64,000 nucleotides of DNA from contig JADJXS010000001.1 of NCBI GenBank assembly GCA_016710275.1, positions 1,302,001 to 1,366,000 of the forward strand, read 5' to 3'. The position numbers and the translations under genes were made by a program. This document shows, piece after piece, positions 1 to 7,949 of the stretch (the first letter of the stretch is position 1; each line of letters opens with the position of its first letter). The notes under the pieces were generated by a model that was not told the origin of the DNA, did no database searches, and saw only the letters and a list, made by a program, of their open reading frames with translations. The DNA comes from Phycisphaerales bacterium (GTDB lineage: Bacteria > Planctomycetota > Phycisphaerae > UBA1845 > Fen-1342).

Positions 1-140
1 AGGGCCGCGGCGGGTCGAGCCTCGTCGGCGTCGCCAGCACCTTCACCGTCAAGCGCAGCGACTTCGGCGTGAAAGTCGATGAAAACGCCCTGAGCGACGA
101 AGTCACGCTGATGCTCGGACTGGAGTGCGTGAAGAAGTAG
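1..140 (+). CDS. YceI-like periplasmic lipid-binding protein, C-terminal fragment
   Basis: Only the last 45 codons are present, read from base 3 to the TAG at 138-140. The tail contains FTVKRSDFGV, then LSDEVTLMLGLE and a final VKK. This matches the end of YceI-family proteins, where a strand of the lipid-binding beta barrel reads xFTIKRSDFG and the last strand follows LGDEV. YceI proteins are usually periplasmic and bind isoprenoid-like lipids. The family call rests on this short stretch alone; the rest of the gene lies before the window. Confidence 0.6.
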   Translation, partial: GRGGSSLVGVASTFTVKRSDFGVKVDENALSDEVTLMLGLECVKK

Positions 141-163
141 CGCCGCGAAGCGGGTGGACCGCC

Positions 164-1210
164 ATGTTCGAAGCGCTGGCACGCGGAGCCGCCTGCGCCG
201 CGGCTGCGGCGCTGGGCATCGCGATCGCCGCCCGGCTGGCGCTCGTGCTTGTGCATCGAGCCGGCCTGGCGACGACAGGGCCGCTGCGCAATTCGCGGAG
301 TTTCCGCAGCGCGGCGGCCCTGTCATCGCTCGCTGTCGGCGCAGCGGCCGGGCTGCTCATCACGGTCGGCCCGACCGGGATCACGCTCGGCCAGCGCTGG
401 GAGTGGCTGATCCTCTTGCCGCTGGCGCCGGCGGCGGCGGTCGCCGTCCCCGCGATGGCCGCCTCGACCGCCGGCGCGCTGATGGTCGGGATCGTCACGG
501 CGCTCATCGCCTGGCGGACTGCGCCGGCGTCGGCCGGGAGCGCACTTCCATTGGCCGTGCTGGCGGGCGCTGCCGCGGGCTGGCTTTGGGCGTCGCATCC
601 GCGCCGATCGCATGAACCGCGGTTCGGCCCGGGGGATAGCGCGCCGACCGATCATGGGAATGGACCTCCGCCGCACCACGGGCATGAGGCCCCGCCCGGC
701 CGGGTTGTTGAAGATCAGCGCCGGCTCGACGAGGAGGAGAACCCGCCGCAGATCCTCCTCGCGCTATTTTCGCTGGCGGCCGCATGCGCGATCGCAATGG
801 CGACCTCGGTCGTGTTCTGGTCGGCGGGTTTCGGCAAGCTTTCGGCCTATTCGGCGATGCTGGCCGTGGCCGCACCCGCGGCGGCACTGGGAGCGGGCGG
901 CTTGGCCGTCATGGGGGTCGTCGGTCGCGCGCTGCGCGTCACGCTGCTCGTGATTGCCCTGACCGGTCTGCACTACGTCGGCGCCGATTTCCCGCGGGCC
1001 GCAATCGCCCTTCTCGCCATCGCCCCATTCGCGGCGCGGGCGGTGTCCGCGCCGGCAGCGGCGTTCTCGACTGCGACCGTCGGAGCCAGGTCCGCCGCGG
1101 CGGCGGGTTGGCTGTCGACCAGCGCTGCCCTGTTGATCGAAATAGCACTCGCTGCTGCGGCGGCATGGACCGCCTGGCGTTTCTGGGACGGACTGAGCGG
1201 CGCGCTTTGA
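164..1210 (+). CDS. Hypothetical multi-pass membrane protein
   Basis: This 348-residue protein is not recognised. About eight hydrophobic stretches are visible: four before residue 150, then a hydrophilic loop rich in His, Pro, Asp and Glu (about residues 150-195, containing HGNGPPPHHGHE), then four more. The Ala-rich composition is typical of very GC-rich genomes. I chose the ATG at 164, 23 bases after the preceding stop; the frame is open back to 125, but a start there would overlap the upstream gene. The His-rich loop could bind metal, but that is speculation. Confidence 0.6.
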   Translation: MFEALARGAACAAAAALGIAIAARLALVLVHRAGLATTGPLRNSRSFRSAAALSSLAVGAAAGLLITVGPTGITLGQRWEWLILLPLAPAAAVAVPAMAASTAGALMVGIVTALIAWRTAPASAGSALPLAVLAGAAAGWLWASHPRRSHEPRFGPGDSAPTDHGNGPPPHHGHEAPPGRVVEDQRRLDEEENPPQILLALFSLAAACAIAMATSVVFWSAGFGKLSAYSAMLAVAAPAAALGAGGLAVMGVVGRALRVTLLVIALTGLHYVGADFPRAAIALLAIAPFAARAVSAPAAAFSTATVGARSAAAAGWLSTSAALLIEIALAAAAAWTAWRFWDGLSGAL

Positions 1211-1432
1211 TCGCCGAGAACGCGGGTTGTCGCCCAGTAGCGCCATGGAGCGCCGAATCGCGCGAATGGTCGCCATTTGGCGCATTCGCGCGTGCATTCC
1301 ATCATTTCTGGGTGCCGCAACCCCCCGTCCGAGTAGCGGGTATCAGGTAAGCACCGGCGAAGTTCGGTGCATACCGTCGCTTGACCGCTGGGCGTACAAT
1401 TCGCCCGAAGTCTCATCAGGAGCCTCCGCGCC
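1211..1432. other. Intergenic region with two hairpins
   Basis: No gene is visible. A compound inverted repeat at 1260-1291 pairs GCGCGAATG with CATTCGCGC and, inside it, CGCCA with TGGCG. A second hairpin, GCACCG/CGGTGC, lies at 1351-1370. The first could end transcription of the membrane protein gene, although no T-run follows. A TACAAT hexamer at 1395-1400 is a possible -10 box for the lipoprotein gene starting at 1433, but no convincing -35 box is present. Confidence 0.35.
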
Positions 1433-1627
1433 ATGAAAACCCGATTTCTCCGCCCCTGGCTGATGCGTTCGGCGTTGCTGCTGAGCGGCACGTCGCTTTT
1501 CCTCAACGGCTGCGACCCGGGCATCCGCTCGACCGTCGAAAACGGCCTCATCACCACCACGCAGGCGGGGCTGAGTTCCGTCTTCCAGGCAATGCTGCAG
1601 TTGTGGCAGGAGGCCAACGACGCCTGA
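1433..1627 (+). CDS. Small putative lipoprotein
   Basis: This 64-residue protein begins with two basic residues and a hydrophobic stretch, then LNGC at about residues 24-27, a good lipobox for cleavage and acylation at the Cys. The mature part is only about 38 residues and predicts as a short amphipathic helix (GLITTTQAGLSSVFQAMLQ). CAGGAG about nine bases before the ATG serves as ribosome binding site. The function is unknown. Very small lipoproteins of this layout recur in planctomycetes, but I cannot name a family. Confidence 0.6.
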   Translation: MKTRFLRPWLMRSALLLSGTSLFLNGCDPGIRSTVENGLITTTQAGLSSVFQAMLQLWQEANDA

Positions 1628-1661
1628 CGCAGCGCCTCTGGTCGCACCTCATCCGGCTCAC

Positions 1662-3302
1662 ATGCCGCCGTCGGCCACGCGTTCCGCGAAGTGGCTGACG
1701 CCGCGAGTGTATGTCGCCGGATTGCTCCTGTTGCTCCTGATTGGCGGCACCTGGCGTTTGGCGCTCGCCGCCGCCATGCCGATCCCCAGCCGCGACGGCG
1801 TCACCTTCCTCCGGCATGCCGAGGCAATCGCGCTGGACGCCGGCGCTGCGCTGCGTGATCGGGAGCTGGTGCAGCACCCGCTCTTTCCGCTGCTGATCGC
1901 CGGTTTGGGGGTCAGTCTGCCCGCGGTGCCTCCTGCACCGGACAACCCGGAGCACTTGCTGCGCACCGGGCAGGTCGTATCCCTGCTTTCGGGAGCGGCC
2001 GTCATCATGCTCTGCGCCGGATTGAGCCGCCGCGTCGCGGCGCTGCTCATGCCCGAGGCGAGCGCCGCCGCACACCGGCTGGCCGGACTGTGGGGCGGGC
2101 TGATCGCCGTGCTGCTGCCGCTCAACACGTGGCTCTCCGCGGACGTCATGTCCGACCAATTGCATGCGGCCTTCTACCTCGCCTGTCTGAGCGTCGCGTT
2201 GCACGGTCCCTGTCCGCGAGCGGGGCTGGCGTCCGGCCTGTTCGGCGGACTGGCGTTTCTCACCCGTCCCGAAGGCGCGGTTGCCGGTGCGGCGGCCGGC
2301 CTGGGAATGGCGACCGATCCGCGGCCGCGCTCCATGCGGGGACGCGCCGCCGCCCTCGTCGCGGTTCTCATCGGGTTTCTATGCTGCGCGATCCCATACT
2401 GGCAGATGTCCGGCCGCTGGTCGTCGAAGGAGGACAAGCAGCCGCTGAGCGAGTTCGTCTCAACGGCGCGCGGCCCGGGCTCGGTCGGCGTGCTTGCCGC
2501 GTTGGAGCGGCGCGACCTGTCCCCCGTACTCGCGGTTCCCGCGGCGGCGTGGGAGGTCTTTCGCGCCGGGCGCGTCGTGGTGACGCTGGCAGGCGCGATC
2601 GCGCTCGTTTCTTGGTGGCGGGCCATCCTGCGCAGCCCGTTGCGCATGCTGCTTTTCGCCGGATTAACGCACTTCGCACTGACCGCGTGGCTGCTGTACC
2701 GCCACGGCTACCTCTCGCCCCGGCACGAGCTGATCGTGGTGCTGCTGCTGATTCCGCTTGCAGCGGCGGGGCTGGTGCAGCTCGCGATTCGCTCATGGGA
2801 GCGTCGCGGCGGGTGGCTGATCGTGGCCGCGGCGGCCGCGGTCGTGGTGTTTCCGCTGGCGGTGTATTCGCTCCGCGTTCCGAATCGCGAAGCGGCGTTG
2901 CTGCGGCCTGTTGCGCTGTCGCTGCGTGCGGACCCCGAGCTGCACGGGGCGCTGCTGCTGGGCGGCAGCAATCACAATCGCGTCGCGTATTTTGCCTCCA
3001 TGCGCTTCCAACCCTGGCCGGAGAACCTGCCGGATGCCGATGCCCGGTTCGCGGCGCTGCGTGACCACATCCTGCACCATCGCCCGCGGCTCGTCGCGAT
3101 CGACGTGGGGCGCAGTGACGAAACCGGCGCGAATTCGGCCTTGCTCGAGCGCCTGCAAACTGATCTCGAACTGAGCCGGCACCTGCACCCGCGCGAACAG
3201 AACCCGGCCGAGCGAGCCGCCCGCGACGGGATCGGCCTGATGCTGCTGGATGGTCTCTGGACGAAGCCGGCTTCGCAGCCGGGGGATGCGGGTGTACCAT
3301 GA
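1662..3302 (+). CDS. GT39-like membrane glycosyltransferase
   Basis: This 546-residue polytopic protein resembles the PMT/ArnT superfamily, which transfers sugars from polyprenyl-phosphate donors on the outer face of the inner membrane. An N-terminal membrane segment (residues 17-38) is followed by a loop with SRDGVTFLRHAEAI, where the acidic residue sits where the family keeps its catalytic Asp. About nine further membrane segments follow, then a soluble C-terminal domain from about residue 410. It opens a run of plus-strand polysaccharide genes. Family membership is likely; sugar and acceptor cannot be told. Confidence 0.65.
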   Translation: MPPSATRSAKWLTPRVYVAGLLLLLLIGGTWRLALAAAMPIPSRDGVTFLRHAEAIALDAGAALRDRELVQHPLFPLLIAGLGVSLPAVPPAPDNPEHLLRTGQVVSLLSGAAVIMLCAGLSRRVAALLMPEASAAAHRLAGLWGGLIAVLLPLNTWLSADVMSDQLHAAFYLACLSVALHGPCPRAGLASGLFGGLAFLTRPEGAVAGAAAGLGMATDPRPRSMRGRAAALVAVLIGFLCCAIPYWQMSGRWSSKEDKQPLSEFVSTARGPGSVGVLAALERRDLSPVLAVPAAAWEVFRAGRVVVTLAGAIALVSWWRAILRSPLRMLLFAGLTHFALTAWLLYRHGYLSPRHELIVVLLLIPLAAAGLVQLAIRSWERRGGWLIVAAAAAVVVFPLAVYSLRVPNREAALLRPVALSLRADPELHGALLLGGSNHNRVAYFASMRFQPWPENLPDADARFAALRDHILHHRPRLVAIDVGRSDETGANSALLERLQTDLELSRHLHPREQNPAERAARDGIGLMLLDGLWTKPASQPGDAGVP

Positions 3303-3342
3303 CCCGCGTGTGCCGTTCGGCCCCCGGGAGCTTTCGTCGCCT

Positions 3343-5394
3343 ATGCGGATCGGTGTCAATGCGGTTCCGCTGCGCACGCACGGCGGCGGTGCGCGCTATG
3401 TCTTCGCCGAGCTGATCGATCGGCTGCTGGCGATCGACACGCAGAACCGCTACGTCCTCTTCGCGCACCCGCTGGCGATGGATGTGATCCGCGGCCTGAG
3501 GGCGCTGCGGCCGGGTCCAGCCGCCGGCGCGAGTGCCGAAGCAGGGCCGCACGCTGATTCACGCTCCCCGGCCGACTCACGCACCACGATCGGCTCGCAG
3601 AACGGCGCATCGCGCCTCCGCGTCATCGAGGTGGCCTGCGAAGAAGAAATCTTCGACCACGCGGACGCGTTCGATCTCTACTTCGGCCCGCTCAACAACC
3701 TCCAGCCGCGCATCTACGACCGCCCCTCGGTCGCCATCCTGCACGACATTCAGGAGCACTTTTTCCCGCAGTACTTCAGCCCCGGCGATCTCGCGGCGCG
3801 GCGCGAAATTTATCCCGAGATCTGCCGCAGCGCCACCACGCTGGTCACAATTTCCGAGTTCTGCCGGCAGACGATGATCGAGCGCTTCGGTCTTGATCCA
3901 TCGCGCGTCGAGGTCGTTTACAACGCGCCGCAGAGCGGCCTGTCCGCGGCGCACGCCGAGCCGAGCGCCATCGGCGCAGCGCCGGCCGAAGCCTGGGCGC
4001 GCGACCCGCTGCCGCAGAGATTTTTCTTCTATCCGGCCAACTGCTACCCGCACAAGAATCACGCGCTGCTTCTCGACGTGCTCGAAGCGATGGTGCGCAG
4101 CGCCGGCAGCGCATCGGTCCCGCCGCCGGCCGTCGTCTTCACCGGCTTCGAGGTGGAGGGCGGATTTCCGCTGCGCGAGGAAATTCGCCGCCGCGGATTG
4201 GATGCGCACACCCGCGTATATGAAGACCTCGCCGTCGACGAGCTTCGCACGCTGTACCGTCGCGCCGTCGCGCTGGTCATGCCCACGCGCTTCGAGGGAT
4301 TCGGCATGCCGGCGGTCGAGGCACTGGCGATGGGCTGCCCGATCATCTGCTCCGACCTTCCGCCGCTGCGCGAAATCTGCGGGACCGCCGCCCTCTACGT
4401 GCCGCTTGACGACGCGACCGCCCTGGCCGGCGCGATGCAGCGTCTCCTGGGCGAACCCGCTTTGCGCGGCGATCTCACCGCCGGCGGTCTCGCGCAGGCG
4501 CCGCGTTTCTCGTGGGATGTCTCGGCCCGGCGCTTCATCGAGATTTTCGACGCCGCCGCCGCGCGCTTCCGCCCTGCACCCGCCGCCGATCGCACGGCCG
4601 CGCCGCGAATCGGCATCCTCGTCAACGGCACGCTGACTCCCGACGCGATCGAGCCGGCGATTCGCTCCATCCTCGACAACCATGATCCGGGCGTCGTGAT
4701 TCAGATTCTGCTGACCAAGAACCAACAGCCGCCGCGGTTGCCCGCCTCGTTCCCGGCGCTGCGCGTGGTCACGGTCGCGGAGCGCGGCCCCGCCGCGTGG
4801 TCCCTGGTGGAGCGCTTCGCCGCTGACGAGCGGCTCGATCTGGTCGGCGAACTGATCGCCGGCCGCTCCCGCCTGACGCCCACCGCGCTGCACTCACTCG
4901 CGGATGCCGCCGGGCGCGACGGCGAATCGCCGATCCTCTTCGGCGAAGCGTGGCAGCACGAAGGCGCGGAGCCGGTGCGCAGCGTCGCGCGGCTGCGCGA
5001 GTTGGGCGACGGCCGCTGGCTGCTGCACGGCTTCGTTCATCCCGAGATGCTCTTCATCCGCCCGCGGCAGCTCGCCGCCTGGAGCGAAGGCGCAGCGCTT
5101 CTGGGGCGCAGTGCCGCGGATTGGCGGATCGAACTGGTGCGCCTGGCGCGCAGCAGTTCAAGGCTCTGCCTTGTCCGGCGCACACTCGCCGTGTGCGACA
5201 TCAGTGGCATCTCCATGGCCGAGCGCGCCGCTGCAGTGGCCGGCGGCGTTGAGGTGGTCCACCTGTCCGACGGCCGCCCCGTTGGCGGCTGGCTGCGGCG
5301 GCTCAAGCCGCTGCTCAAGCCGGCCAGCCGCATGCTGCCGGGTGCGTGGCGGGTGCAGGGGGAGCGCTGGTGGCGGCGCTTGACGCGCGCATGA
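3343..5394 (+). CDS. GT4-family glycosyltransferase with degenerate second domain
   Basis: The first 400 residues are a GT-B retaining glycosyltransferase. They begin MRIGVNAVPLRTHGGGARYV, with a glycine-rich acceptor loop, and contain FFYPANCYPHKNH, PTRFEGFGMPAVEALAMG (the E-x7-E motif contacting the nucleotide sugar) and a WDVSARRF end. A second domain of about 250 residues follows. Its pattern resembles a GT2 fold (GTLTPDAIEPAIRSILDN, later GRSRLTPTALHSLADA), but the metal-binding DxD is missing. The ATG at 3343 was chosen because homology starts there; the frame is open upstream into the previous gene. The stop overlaps the next start (ATGA). Confidence 0.8.
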   Translation: MRIGVNAVPLRTHGGGARYVFAELIDRLLAIDTQNRYVLFAHPLAMDVIRGLRALRPGPAAGASAEAGPHADSRSPADSRTTIGSQNGASRLRVIEVACEEEIFDHADAFDLYFGPLNNLQPRIYDRPSVAILHDIQEHFFPQYFSPGDLAARREIYPEICRSATTLVTISEFCRQTMIERFGLDPSRVEVVYNAPQSGLSAAHAEPSAIGAAPAEAWARDPLPQRFFFYPANCYPHKNHALLLDVLEAMVRSAGSASVPPPAVVFTGFEVEGGFPLREEIRRRGLDAHTRVYEDLAVDELRTLYRRAVALVMPTRFEGFGMPAVEALAMGCPIICSDLPPLREICGTAALYVPLDDATALAGAMQRLLGEPALRGDLTAGGLAQAPRFSWDVSARRFIEIFDAAAARFRPAPAADRTAAPRIGILVNGTLTPDAIEPAIRSILDNHDPGVVIQILLTKNQQPPRLPASFPALRVVTVAERGPAAWSLVERFAADERLDLVGELIAGRSRLTPTALHSLADAAGRDGESPILFGEAWQHEGAEPVRSVARLRELGDGRWLLHGFVHPEMLFIRPRQLAAWSEGAALLGRSAADWRIELVRLARSSSRLCLVRRTLAVCDISGISMAERAAAVAGGVEVVHLSDGRPVGGWLRRLKPLLKPASRMLPGAWRVQGERWWRRLTRA

Positions 5395-6404
5395 CCGATC
5401 CGGAGCCGACGATTCAGATGAGCAGCCCCAGCGCGACATCGCCCGCCGACGCTCCGCCGCGCGTGTACGCCGTCGTGCCGGCGCACAACCGCCGCGACAA
5501 GACGCTGCGCTTCTGCGAGAATTTTTCCCGCCTGACCTATCCGAACCGCACGGTCGTCGTCGTGGACGACGGTTCGCGGGACGGCACGTCCGACGCCATC
5601 CGCGACGCCTTTCCGGAGGTCGAGATCGTGGTCGGCGACGGGTCGCTGTGGTGGTCCGGCGGAACCAACCTCGGCGTCCGCCACGCGCTTGGCCGCGGCG
5701 CGGATTACATCCTCACGATCAACGACGACTGCGTGATGGAACCGGGCTTTCTGGATGAGCTGGTGCGCGTCGCGCAGAGCGATCCGCGCTACATCGTCGG
5801 CTGCCGCCTGCACTGCGAGGACCGCCCGCAGGAGGTATGGTCGCTCGGCACACGCGTGGTCTGCCGGGGCGGCGAGCTGTTCGCGCTGAATCATGCCGGG
5901 CGGCGCTGGGAGGACTGTCGCGGCGAACTGCCCGACCCGCTGCCGGTGGACACCATGCCGGGCAACGGCGTGCTGCTGCCGCGGGCGGTGTTTGAGCGCG
6001 TCGGCTTCTATGATGAACGGAACATGCCGCAATATCACGCGGATTCGGACCTGGTGCTGCGGGCGCGCGACGCGGGCTTTATCCCGGTCATCGCGCTGCG
6101 CAGCGTGCTCTACAATCACATCCTTGAGAAGCCGCTGGTGGACAACCGCCGCGACCTGATTTTCTCGCGCAAGTCGGATCGCTACTGGCGGGCGATCTGG
6201 ACCACGCTCCGTCGCCACGGCCCGCCCGGCCGCCGCTGCTACCTGATGCTGCGCCAGTACTCGCCGTTTTTCCTGAACGGCCGGGTCAGCCGCTGGGTGA
6301 AGCGCGCCGCCCGCCGGCTGTTCGAGCGGCGCGCCGTCAGCGCACCGGCCACCGAGCGCGGCTACAACCCCACCTGCGCCGCCGGGCCGGCGCAGCACGG
6401 ATGA
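5391..6404 (+). CDS. GT2-family glycosyltransferase
   Basis: This 337-residue protein is an inverting GT-A transferase of the rhamnosyltransferase-like type. It shows VYAVVPAHNRRDKT, then VVVVDDGSRDGTSD for UDP/dTDP-sugar binding, WWSGGTNLGVRHAL, ILTINDDCVMEPGFL with the DxD-like metal site, and PGNGVLLPRAVFERVGFYDE before the acceptor end. No membrane anchor is visible, so it probably acts on lipid-linked glycans on the cytoplasmic face. It is translationally coupled to the upstream GT4 gene by an ATGA overlap. Donor sugar is not predictable. Confidence 0.88.
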   Translation: MTDPEPTIQMSSPSATSPADAPPRVYAVVPAHNRRDKTLRFCENFSRLTYPNRTVVVVDDGSRDGTSDAIRDAFPEVEIVVGDGSLWWSGGTNLGVRHALGRGADYILTINDDCVMEPGFLDELVRVAQSDPRYIVGCRLHCEDRPQEVWSLGTRVVCRGGELFALNHAGRRWEDCRGELPDPLPVDTMPGNGVLLPRAVFERVGFYDERNMPQYHADSDLVLRARDAGFIPVIALRSVLYNHILEKPLVDNRRDLIFSRKSDRYWRAIWTTLRRHGPPGRRCYLMLRQYSPFFLNGRVSRWVKRAARRLFERRAVSAPATERGYNPTCAAGPAQHG

Positions 6405-6429
6405 CCGCCCCCGGCTCAGGAGCACGCCC

Positions 6430-7146
6430 ATGAGCGCACGACGCCCGACAGGGCACGGCATCTCGGTGGCCCGCAGCGAGCGCCTGGTCGAGGCGCTGCG
6501 GCGGCTCGTGAAGCGACTACGGCCGCAAGCGGTAGTCGAGACGGGCACCTACCTGGGGCTGGGCACCACGCGCCTGATCCTCGAAGCCACGGCCGACGCG
6601 CCGCCGGAGGTCTTTTATACGATCGAGGCGTCGCCGGTTCATTACGCGGAGGCCGTCGCCAACCTGCTGCATGCGCCGCACGTGCACTGCCTGTGGGGGT
6701 TGTCCGTGGATCGCAGCGCCGCCGAGGCCTTCATCCGCGAGGACGCACTGCTTCGCGATTCCGCCGCGCGCGGCGACCTGTACATCGACTCGGATGCGCC
6801 GGTGGATGCCTATGTGGCCGAGGTCGGCGGCGCCGGCGGAAGCGGGCAGGCGGCGCAGATTCTCCCCGAGGCGTGGCTGGAGACGCTGCTGCCGCGCGTG
6901 CGCGAACAGCGTCCGCTGATCGCGCTGGACTCCGCCGGCGGCATCGGCTGGCTGGAGTATCGCGAAGTGCGCCGCCTGATGGGGAGTGCCGTCTTCGGGC
7001 TGTTTCTCGATGACATCAATCACGTCAAGCACCACCGCAGCTTTGTCCATCTGCGATCGGATTCGGCGTGCGAGATGATCGACCACGACGAGCCCGCGGG
7101 TTGGGCGGTTGCGCTGCTATCCGCCGCGGGGCGTTCATGGTCGTAA
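6430..7146 (+). CDS. Class I methyltransferase-like protein
   Basis: This 238-residue protein carries VVETGTYLGLGTTRLILEA at about residues 36-54, a glycine-containing loop that fits motif I of class I SAM-dependent methyltransferases, followed by an acidic strand end in FYTIEAS. A later VREQRPLIALDSAGG and FLFLDDINHVKHHRS resemble the central strands of sugar-modifying members. CAGGAG lies nine bases before the ATG. Its place between glycosyltransferases and the ABC exporter suggests it modifies the exported glycan, perhaps as a chain-end cap. That role is inference. Confidence 0.6.
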   Translation: MSARRPTGHGISVARSERLVEALRRLVKRLRPQAVVETGTYLGLGTTRLILEATADAPPEVFYTIEASPVHYAEAVANLLHAPHVHCLWGLSVDRSAAEAFIREDALLRDSAARGDLYIDSDAPVDAYVAEVGGAGGSGQAAQILPEAWLETLLPRVREQRPLIALDSAGGIGWLEYREVRRLMGSAVFGLFLDDINHVKHHRSFVHLRSDSACEMIDHDEPAGWAVALLSAAGRSWS

Positions 7147-7949
7147 ACCTGTGGCGATTCCGCGGCCTGATCGTGCGCAACGCGCTGCACGAGCTGCGCA
7201 CCCGCTACGCCGGCAGCGTCGGCGGCTACCTGTGGAATGTGCTGGTGCCGCTTGCGCAGATCATCGTGTTCTCGACCGTCTTCAGCGTGCTGATGCGCCA
7301 GCGGCTGGAGGAGCGGCAGATTCCCGGCCTCGCGTCGCACCTGGCGTTCGTCGTGTACCTGTGCAGCGGCCTGTTGCCGTGGAATGCCTTTGCCGACACG
7401 CTTGCGCGCGGGGTCGGCAGCCTGGTCGGCCACGCCGGCTATCTCAAGAAGCTCCCCATTCCCGAGCAGGTCTTCGTCACGACCGACGCGGCCGCGGGCT
7501 TCTTTTCTGCGCTGCTTTCGATGGGGCTGTTCGGCGTCGTGGCCGTGCTGCTGGGCTACGGTCCCTACGCCGAGTGGTTGCAGGCGCTGCCGGCGCTGGG
7601 GCTGTTCATCGCCTTCGCGCTGGGGCTGGGTCTGCTCCTGAGTTGCGTCAACGTGTTCTTCCGCGACGTGCAGCCGTTGATGAACGTGGTACTGCTGCTG
7701 TGGTTCTGGCTGACGCCGGTGGTCTACCTGGAGAGCATCTTCGACGTGCCGGGGCTGGAACGGCTGCGCTGGCTGCTGACGTTCAACCCCGCCTATCCCT
7801 TCATCCGCTGCTTCCACGTCAGCATCTTCGAGCATGCCATCGTGCCGGTCGGGACCTGGGTCGCCTGCGCGCTGTGGACGCTGGCGGCCAACGCCGCCGG
7901 CTATGCCGCGCTGCGCCGCCTGCGCGGGGAGATTCGCGACGCGCTATGA
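7137..7949 (+). CDS. Polysaccharide ABC exporter permease (Wzm/TagG type)
   Basis: The 270-residue protein has six membrane segments and the ABC-2 permease layout. An N-terminal amphipathic stretch with LRTRYAGSVGGYLWNVLVPL precedes a segment ending in VYLCSGLLPWNAFADTL. Later come VNVFFRDVQPLMNVVL and FWLTPVVY, the characteristic endings of O-antigen and teichoic-acid export permeases. The start overlaps the end of the methyltransferase-like gene and the stop overlaps the ATPase start (ATGA). Together with the next gene it should form a 2+2 exporter that flips a lipid-linked polysaccharide across the inner membrane. Confidence 0.88.
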   Translation: MVVNLWRFRGLIVRNALHELRTRYAGSVGGYLWNVLVPLAQIIVFSTVFSVLMRQRLEERQIPGLASHLAFVVYLCSGLLPWNAFADTLARGVGSLVGHAGYLKKLPIPEQVFVTTDAAAGFFSALLSMGLFGVVAVLLGYGPYAEWLQALPALGLFIAFALGLGLLLSCVNVFFRDVQPLMNVVLLLWFWLTPVVYLESIFDVPGLERLRWLLTFNPAYPFIRCFHVSIFEHAIVPVGTWVACALWTLAANAAGYAALRRLRGEIRDAL

